Positions 56,201 through 64,000 of a DNA stretch of 64,000 bases are shown here, in pieces. How positions within the stretch are numbered: the stretch's first letter is position 1; every line of letters begins with the position of its first letter. Below the pieces are notes generated by a model. That model was not told the DNA's origin. It did no database searches and saw only the letters and a program-made list of their open reading frames with translations. This DNA comes from Porogramme epimiltina (Eukaryota > Basidiomycota > Agaricomycetes > Polyporales > Polyporaceae): assembly GCA_900155495.1 (NCBI GenBank), contig FTLJ01000087.1:1-64000 (forward strand). Direction: 5' to 3'. The position numbers and the translations under genes are program-made.

Positions 56201-57041
56201 ATGGCCGACGTTGCTACCTCCTGGTAGGACGAGCGAGCTCAGCGTTGAACTGAAGGTGCGAAGAAAGGGAGTGTACCTCCACTCACAGATGAGATGTTGA
56301 CGGGGAGATTTATTCAGACTTTCTAGGATCTTGGTAGTCGGCAGGGAGTCTTGGGCTTTATGACTCCTATATTTCATAAAATAAATGCCAACGGACATGT
56401 TAGCGAAAGTCTACACAGAGGACTCTACTCACCCTACTAGAGATTATGAAATAGAAGGCGAAGCACTTGCGGCGGTTCTGCAGATCATCGGTGCATCGAC
56501 GTAGCCGTGTCAGCGACACACTGGCTCTCGGTGTGTGATGGCGCCATACTTTTGTTCTGGAGTGCGACGCCTCTTGTGCCGGAGGGAGGCCTGAAGTTGA
56601 AAGTCTTGACTCAAGGGAACTTGATGGAGCCTACATCGTTTGAATGTCGTTGTAAACGAAAACCGCCTACCGCCGCTCGATGATAGATGCGGCCGCGTTC
56701 GGCATCAAATTACGTAACGTGTTGAGCGTAATCAGGCGCCCGTCGCTCGGCGACGTCGCGAGTCGCGACCCGCAGCAACTCTGCGGCTTCGACATAGAGG
56801 AGAGCTTATGGCATCCCTCCTTCAGCTGATCACCTCGCGCTCATCCTCGACAAATCTCTTCATCATGTTCCCAGTCGCCGACATTTCCTTCGGGGACACC
56901 CTGGTCTCTTCCGCGTCCTTCAACGATTCTGGCAAGCGAGACATTCCACCTGGAGCTCCGAGGCAGCTGCAAGAGCTTAGCTCCTCGTTCACGCACAACT
57001 AGCTTTGATAAGAGGGTTTAAAGCGGGGTTTTGCGGAACTA
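56201..57041. other. Divergent intergenic region between HET 6 and the MFS gene
   Basis: A plus-strand ATG frame of 64 codons at 56808-57002 (MASLLQLITSRSSST...) is open but unrecognised; it may be a small gene or leader sequence. Otherwise nothing is seen. Confidence 0.4.
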
Positions 57042-59208
57042 ATGAGCCCTACATCAAGTGAGTTTGCTACGGCGCCCGCCCAACGCAGCTCCCCTCAACA
57101 AACACTCAACTACCCCGTCATTCCCAGGCATGGAGCACGAGCTGGAAATCGTCGTTCCCCAGACTCCCTTCCCTTCCCTCGATCAGGGATCGTGTCCAGG
57201 CGTGGCGAAGCAAGCGAATGTCTGCACTGCTGTCGTTGAGGAGGTCCGGGAGGCATTTGGCGTACGGGGGCCTTCAAGGAACGGCTTAGAAAGCTCGTCC
57301 GTCGTGAGTACGGTCGAGCAATCGCGCCACCTGTCACTTCAAACGAAGGGGCGTATCATGTATGGGACGCTGTTGTGGACCATGTTCCTTTCCGGGTGGA
57401 ACGATGGAACTACCGGCCCTCTCCTACCTCGAATCCAGACGGTTTATCACGTATGTCTCCCTCGTTATGTCTCTAATCTTTACAAGACGCTTATGTGCTA
57501 CTAGATTGGCTTCGTTCTTGTGTCGCTCATCTTTGTGTTCAATTTCTTGGTAAGCTTATTGCTCTTTGTGTAGTGACTATAATATATGAACGCATGCCTG
57601 TAGGGCTTTGTCGCTGCGGCCGGTGTCAACCTTTGGCTTACAGACAAGTATGGCTTCGGGAAGGTGAGGTTTAAGTCTTACACGTGCCAGCACTGCGTTC
57701 TGACTGGCACGAGAAAGATCATCGTGATGGGTATGCACCCCCATAGCGTCATCAAGGCATCCCCATAACCGCCGTTATCAGGGGCAGCATGTCAAATCGT
57801 AGGCTATTGCCTGGAAGCCCCAGCTCCCCCGTTCCCTGTATTCGTCCTCGGCCACTTCATGAATGGCCTTGGCATATCCCTCCAGGTAAGATTCTCCCGA
57901 TACCATACAACCCTGTGCTCATCTTCGAAAGCTCTCTACCTCAAACAGCTTCGTTGCCGGTTTCAAGGATAACGTGTCCACGAGACTGGCTTTTCTTCAT
58001 GCAAGCTACGGTACGTTGTCTATTGTCAATATAGCGTCAATGTCCCTTCGTTAAGTGGATTGGCCTTCCTAGGTGCTGGTGCTCTCTCTTCCCCACTTGT
58101 AGCGACGCAGTTCTCGCAAATGAGTCATTGGTCCTTCCATTACCTCGTGTCGCTCGGCATCGCTATCATCAACATTACCCTACTAGCCTTCGTGTTCCAG
58201 TTCAGGACCCAAGAACGTGCGTCGTTCACATACAACGTGTCATATATAGTATGCTTATGCACTACCCAACAGAATGTTTCGCTGCGATAGGACTGGCGTC
58301 ACCCGCAGAGGACCACGGGTCGGACAGGAGCGGCAGCAAGTACAGACAGATGATGCGCCTGCGCGACGTTCACCTCATGGCGTGTTTCATCCTCATCTAT
58401 GTTGGTGTCGAAGTGACGCTCGGAGGTAAGTCTTCTCATTATCCCCACTATAAGTATCTTCAAGCTGACGCGGAGATGCTCTATAGGGTGGATTGTCACA
58501 TACGTCATTGACCTGCGCGGAGGTGGGCCTTCTTCGGGGTACATCTCGTCAGGATTCTTTGGAGGCATGTTCTGGTGTTTCTACACGTGTACGATGGCTC
58601 ATTTTTCACTTTCAGGCTTAATGGCTGGTCGTGTCCTACTATTGTGGGTCAACAAACTAGTACGTTCATAAGCTTTGCCTGTCTAGCCAAACATGCACTG
58701 ACCCCGTTCCTCCCCTTAGGTCGGGGAGCGCCGCGCGATCTTCCTCTACGGCATCTTAGCCATAGGGCGAGTACACATTCCATTAGGCCCTCCTCACATG
58801 CGAGCTTACCCCCTCTCCCATCTACAGCTTGGAGATCATCGTCTGGCTCGTCCCTTCCCTCATCGGCGGCGCTGTTGCCGTCTCCTGTGTCGGCATGCTC
58901 CTCGGCCCAATGTACCCGCTCGTCGTGAACCACGCGCGGCACGTTCTCCCACCCTGGCTCCTCTCGGGCTCGATTGGCTGGATTGCGGGCTTCGGCCAGG
59001 CCGGGTCCGCGTTCCTCCCGTTCCTGACCGGCGCGCTCGCGTCCAAGGTGGGGATCAAAGTTCTGCAGCCTTTGTAAGCTAGCTCGCGGTTTCCAGCGCG
59101 CCTAGGTGTATCTGACAAGCAGATATCTGATGCAGGGTCGTGTCCATGATGACGGTTTTGGTTGTGGTTTGGGCGTTTGTGCCCCAAGGGCCTCGGCGGT
59201 TGGAGTGA
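57042..59208 (+). CDS. MFS transporter
   Basis: Major facilitator superfamily (PF07690 type), about a dozen exons with short introns. Exon 1 is only 16 nt (57042-57057, MSPTS) and joins in phase to 57128-57450 (MEHELEIVVPQTP onward). Spans visible in order: LLWTMFLSGWNDGTTGPLLP (TM1 with a DG motif), IGFVLVSLIFVFNFLGFVAA, PPFPVFVLGHFMNGLGISLQ, GAGALSSPLVATQFSQ, YLVSLGIAIINITLLAFVFQF, LMACFILIYVGVEVTLGGW, GYISSGFFGGLMAGRVLLLW, AISLEIIVWLVPSLIGGAVA, GSIGWIAGFGQAGSAFLPF, and a last exon with MMTVLVVVWAFVPQG before the TGA at 59206. It resembles the fungal Bsc6-like MFS group; the substrate is unknown. The start is chosen because the phase-1 join of exon 1 is exact. Confidence 0.85.
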
Positions 59209-60599
59209 CATTTGCGCAGAAAGTGCGCGCACGTTGATCTCGTCTGTGCCTCTTATGGACTGTGGCACTTACGCGAGCTCTTTTGTACACCTCTCGGGGT
59301 TACTACCAAAGTCCTGACGTATGCCGCCGCTCAATACGGAACATCTCCGTCAAGCTCCCTAATGTACTATTAACTAGTCATAAGATTTTTACGCAGAAAT
59401 GCGCAGTAGTGCAAGCCGCGCACGTAAACTCTGTCAGCCCCGCTCAAACTAGTCAACAACACCGCTACGCATACCCAACGACATCAGTTGAAGAGGGGCA
59501 TCGAATGTAAAGCTTTCGCGAGATGAAGCTATGGAACATGACATCTTGCCGCGGCTGGACCCTTCACAGTCACCCTTCAGAAGGCCGTTGGATTTGAGAC
59601 CGAACAATCCACTCCTGAAACCTCGTAGTATTTCGCTCACCACACCTCATACAAAGCCAGCTCACTATCCTATGGTATCAAGATCTATATGTGTTACTAC
59701 ATCAGCGGTGACTGAAAATGAACTCAACGACTTACAGAGACTTCACAAAACTTGGTCCCTTGGGCGGCGATGCTTCGCCCGCCATACCGACTTTTTTGTT
59801 CGTCTTCAGATATCGCGTCCATTCCCGCATATTAATGTACTTGATGCTCGGCATGTCTGCATCACTCTGTGTGCACGCCTCGTGCCCGGCGCCGTCGTAC
59901 GCTCTCCCCGCCTGATGTTTCTCACCTCCACCGTGTCCCCACCCTCGCCTTGCTGCAGACGACCAGTGGGTCACGATTCAACGACTTGTCCGACATGAGG
60001 AACACCGCACACTGCACGTGAGGCCGCCGACCTGCAGCAGTAACAATAGCTACCAACGCCGTTGTCGCATACCTCACAGACACGCCGCGGCATTGGCCCA
60101 CCTGACCCTCAGCAACAACACTACCTGCACCATCCACCCCGCCCCGTCTGCAAATAATATGGATGGTTAGAATAGCAAGGCCCTCCGGGCAGACCTGGAC
60201 TACGTATGCCGGGTTACAAGGCACTACAGGTATGCGCTGGTAAGTACGTATATCAAGACCATAGCGGTGTGTAATGAGTAACCGTGCTGGGAGCGTGGTG
60301 TCCGTCGGCGTCGTGATGCCCACGGTGGTAGCCATCGACTCGCCCGGCATGGGTACGGGCGCGGGGTCAGCGTGCGCATGTCGTTTGTGCGGCACCCAAT
60401 AAGCGACGGACTGCCAGCTCAAGTGGCGGGTGGAAAAGACGTCGAGGGCGGCATGGTGGGTCAAAAAGCGGATGGAGAGGCTGATGAGGACGAGGGCGAG
60501 GAGCACGAGGACGACGGTCCAAGGGCGCCCGCCACTGTCAATGGTGGGGCGGTCCCAGTGAGCATCGAGCAGGGAAAAACGCGCCGACCGACCCGAAGA
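59209..60599. other. Intergenic; weak membrane-protein-like frame on the minus strand
   Basis: A minus-strand frame at about 60625-60220 contains one hydrophobic helix (WTVVLVLLALVLISLSIRFL), but it lies opposite an acidic repeat-like frame on the plus strand, so composition alone could produce it. I do not call a gene. Confidence 0.35.
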
Positions 60600-61845
60600 C
60601 CACCAGTGAGCCTGAGGAGGGTGCAACGCATGAGGAAAAACACTTACGAAATGTTGTGATGCTCGGCCAGGTCCATACTCCTACGCCATCCTTGAACGAT
60701 GAGCCCGGTCCTAATGCACTTGACGAGTCGAAGGATTGGGAGAGTGTGACACGGGAGGCTGAGATCGCATCGAGGGTGCTGTCGAAGTATCCATGAACGG
60801 GGGGTCGAGTCGACATGGTGAAGTGTGGGGACTCGCGCTGAGATTAGCGATGGTATGGTGACTGGAGGAGGGAAGGCATGAGTGAGAGGCATGCACCACT
60901 TGAAGGTGCAAGCACCGATGCTGGCGCTTGCTGACTTGGAGCTCTTCGCCCGTTCTCTCCCTCCGCTCCTCGTCCTCGAGTGCGTGTTTGCATCTAGAGC
61001 CGCCATTCCCATGTCTCCTCCTCGCCCTCATCTCGACTTTCTGCACACCTCCAGCACTCTTCCCGTGCGTCCTCTTCCAGCAAGGAGGTAAGACTGGTGA
61101 ACCCGGTCCACGCTTCTGCCGGCAAGCAGTCGCCGGCGCAGGAGGTGCACATCGTCAAGATCGCAGATGATACCGCACAAAGGCTCGTGACAGCCCTGTC
61201 CCCGACTCCGTCCATCACAATGTCGGCGCGTCACTTGCACACGTAGTGCCCCCCTTCCGACCACTGCACCGCGAGGGCACTGGCAGCATAGACAACGTCA
61301 GGCCGCCCCGCTCTCGAGGCTCCCTTCGAGCGTAGAGAACGACGAGTTGCCCCCGTTCGTAAGCATGCCCAAACCTTGTCCCACTCAGAACCCTCCTCGT
61401 CCTCCTACCCCATATTTCAAAGAGCCCCTCGAGTGCACTCTGTCTGCGACCCGGCGTCGGCTCTCAGGCACTCCGCTATCATTCCTCTGCGGAAACCAAG
61501 TCGTCTTTCCGCAACTCGTCCTCCGCGGATAGCGAGAGCACACTATATGTCCCCCAGCTTACGGAGGAGCCAATTACCGCTGCCCCTTCCTTATCCTCCA
61601 AGACGTTCCTACTTCGCTGCGTGGGTTCGCTCGTATCCGTTGACGGCTACCTCCAACCTCCTGTACCCCTCAAGCCCTCGCGGTACAATACCATTGGGAC
61701 GTCCGTGCCGGTGCCTTCAACCCAGTCGTCCCCATCGCACGTCACGCAGATGGCGACTATAACGTCGTCCCAGCGTGAGACGTTCGAACAACCGGGCGGC
61801 GAGCTCACAGACAACATCGAGCAGCAGGCGGCGCAGATCAGGTGC
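60600..61845 (+). pseudogene. Broken gene for a Ser/Pro-rich protein (pieces in several frames)
   Basis: Three plus-strand stretches read like one disordered protein tail: 60600-60793 (MLGQVHTPTPSLNDEPGPNA, ESKDWESVTREAEIASRVLS) ending in a TGA; about 61000-61245 (VRLVNPVHASAGKQSPAQEV, HIVKIADDTAQRLVTALSPT); and about 61480-61845 (SADSESTLYVPQLTEEPITA, SSQRETFEQPGGELTDNIEQ). They lie in different frames with a TAG and frame changes between them and no clean splice joins, so a decayed gene is more likely than an intact one. I recognise no family. Confidence 0.35.
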
Positions 61846-64000
61846 TGTGCATATCGCCCGCACGCACGCGTGAGCCCGACACCACCACTGCGCTAGTCGA
61901 TATCATCCCTACGCTACTCGTGCCCCTATTGTCTACAGTAGTCGTAGTGTACAGTCTTAATAAACATATTTTCTCCGCTGACACATCTGCGGGAATGTAT
62001 GTCCAGCCTCGTCGGTCGCGCGGAGGACTGAGATACGGCATGTCGGCGTGCAGCGTGGGCTCAGGACGAGAAGGTTGGGCAGGCGCCGGGCGAGGCGGCG
62101 CCAGGTGGACGGGCTCGCTTGCGCCACGATTATCCTGAGCCTGAATGTTGCGTGTTGGCATGGAAGGCGAGCGACGTTTGTATATTCTGAGCTGGTTTTG
62201 TATATGAATACTAGATGCGATTACATTGAGTGGGGTGTTAGTGTACGAGCTTACGTCATCCGCGAGGTCGAGTCACGACGCGTTGTAGTGCCCGGTAAAC
62301 TCCGTAGAAATTTTTGTATTCTCGTATATAAGGCGCTTACGTACGATTATGGTAGGCTACGCGTTTGTTCTTTGGCGTCCATCACTCCCAGCTTCCCCGC
62401 CTATCTAGAACAAACTCGCCTTCCCTCCCGCCCGCTACTTACGCCCGTTGCCCGATCGAGAAAACAACATGGGGGAACTGTTTGCGCAAGCGAGAAGGGA
62501 GTGGTGGGTGGGTACGAAAACCGGAGAAGCTGCTTACTAGCTCGGGACGATACGATGCGGGAACTGGGACGAGAAACGACGAGAAAAGAGAACGGTCGGC
62601 AAGGAGGAAAACAGTACGTGAGTCACGTGCCTCTCCGACGCTCCGCTCCGCTGGACGCTGGGGCCTGCCTCTCAAGCCCAGCGGGCCCCTACACTAATAT
62701 GAGGCCTGTAACAGCTATAGGTTATAACACCTTGCCCTCAGCAATGTGATACAATAAGCCACCACGGACTACTACATCACTACCCCATGTGCGAGATGGT
62801 CCCATGAAGCAGGAACCCCGGTGCATGCCTATGAATAAGAGTACTCCGCTCCAAGAAGAATTCCCCGGATCAATTGTCCATATTATAAGTGATTCCAGCC
62901 ACCACAGCACATCTTGCAGGATCACAATCGGTTACAATCGGTTACAATACCCTTCATGCATTGCAATCCGTCCCAATACAGGTCTATCACATTATAACCG
63001 GTTAGGCAGCTTCCAATCTCGTGCGCCGGCTTGCGAATCACACTACCAATTGCAATGCCCAAAATACATGCAAGAAGCGGTGTTTTCTGATGGCCGATGG
63101 TCGGCCGCCTCCAGCGTCCTCGGGACGGCCATCGGGCCTACGAGCGACATATAAGCCTCGACTGGCAACTGCCAGTCCAAATCTCCCAACACAGAATACC
63201 TTCATCCTAGAATATGAAACGATGAACATTGAACTGCCAGAGATGACAGTACGCGACGATGCGTCTGTCCATGTAGTACTGCCAGGCAGATCACGTTGAT
63301 CGTCAGTTGTGTCGCCGATGACCGCGGCCATGTGGGCGTCCAAACGTATCCGCTGGGTCGGTCGTGTAGAATGGCGATGCTAATGCGGCATTCGCTTTTG
63401 GGGGAGGTATGGATAGAGCCGAGTAGAGCCCACCAGTGCCTTGAGGGGGAGAGGATCAGCGGGCTCTTCATACGCGCCCCGATGCTAGAATACTAGGATC
63501 GATGAAAATCTGTGACCGGGCGTTTGAGTTTAAATTTCTTGAAGTACTAAGATCCCGCTGACATCTGTAACACAGTCAAAATAAGGACTGTCGAAGGATA
63601 GAAGCAACTTATCCAGGAATGTAGGCTGTAGCGGTTGCAGGGAGTATCAGAAGTACTGAATTGTGGTCTGGTGAGTGCCGCAAGACTAGTGAGACACGAC
63701 AGGCTCGAGCAGTAGGTGCACAGCGCGAAAGGCGGTGAAAATGATGCATTAGCTGTTTTCGAAGTGTAATATGCCAGGGAGACTGGTGATCTTGGCGAAC
63801 CAGCCCGAAGTCAGCGAGAGCTTGCTGCATACAGCAAGGATCTGGAGCTCAGCAAAACCTCTGAGAGATTCTGTCGACCGGTCGACGTCGGACTAGAGTC
63901 GTGGAGACGCTTACCTTTGTAGGAATTGAGGGTGCTCAAAGCAGCAACGGAGATAGGCCCGGATAGGAAGAATAAATATTAAAGTTGAAGACTTCGCTTT
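61846..64000. other. No recognised gene to the window end
   Basis: Open frames are short and unsupported. A 10-bp tandem repeat (ACAATCGGTT) lies at 62925-62951. No RNA gene or mobile-element ends are visible. Confidence 0.45.
62925..62951. repeat. Short 10-bp tandem repeat
   Basis: ACAATCGGTT occurs twice and partly a third time in direct succession in non-coding DNA. Confidence 0.6.

Noticed and set aside
59922..60626. Minus-strand frame with one hydrophobic helix
   Set aside because: Opposite a repetitive acidic plus-strand stretch that automatically yields Val/Leu codons on the other strand; the splice join to an upstream exon breaks the frame.
1..64000. CRISPR arrays, prokaryotic operons or insertion sequences
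   Set aside because: The window is eukaryotic; no regularly spaced repeats or transposase genes with terminal repeats were seen.

Overview
The window is nuclear DNA of a filamentous basidiomycete, probably an agaricomycete close to the polypores. This is inferred from dense introns (mostly 50-70 nt, GT-AG), G+C-rich coding regions, an intron-bearing eukaryotic tRNA-Ala, and gene families (HET-domain genes, CSC1/OSCA-type channels, DUF3445 haem proteins, a metacaspase) typical of Agaricomycetes. Gene models were read by eye from frames and splice signals, so exon edges are approximate unless stated.

Left part (1-23.5 kb), mostly housekeeping-like: tRNA-Ala(AGC); about 2.8 kb of G+C-rich DNA without a recognisable gene; a divergent pair made of a polytopic membrane protein (minus) and a DUF3445/HDOD-like haem protein (plus); a two-repeat alpha/beta-barrel protein; a GT8 glycosyltransferase; two tandem CSC1/OSCA-like channel genes on the minus strand; and a YIH1/IMPACT gene.

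Middle part (23.5-42.4 kb): non-coding DNA with a diverged direct repeat, HET gene 1 (minus), a region with only decayed coding traces, a small hypothetical gene, a very intron-rich metacaspase, then a second copy of the membrane-protein/DUF3445 pair in the same divergent layout, and a small multi-pass membrane protein.

Right part (42.7-56.2 kb): an array of five HET genes (four plus, the last minus), with a decayed HET fragment and a tRNA-like element between HET 4 and HET 5. An MFS transporter follows (57.0-59.2 kb). The last 4.8 kb holds pieces of one decayed plus-strand gene and otherwise nothing recognised.

The main story is local duplication and divergence: three families (HET, CSC1, and the membrane-protein/DUF3445 pair) are each multiplied here, and several copies carry visible lesions. 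All six HET genes share one architecture: an N-terminal HET domain, a linker of very unequal length inserted early in that domain, and a conserved C-terminal module with an H-x-C-x(3)-H-x(3)-W core for which I know no function. Their proximity to a metacaspase suggests, but does not prove, an allorecognition or cell-death region.
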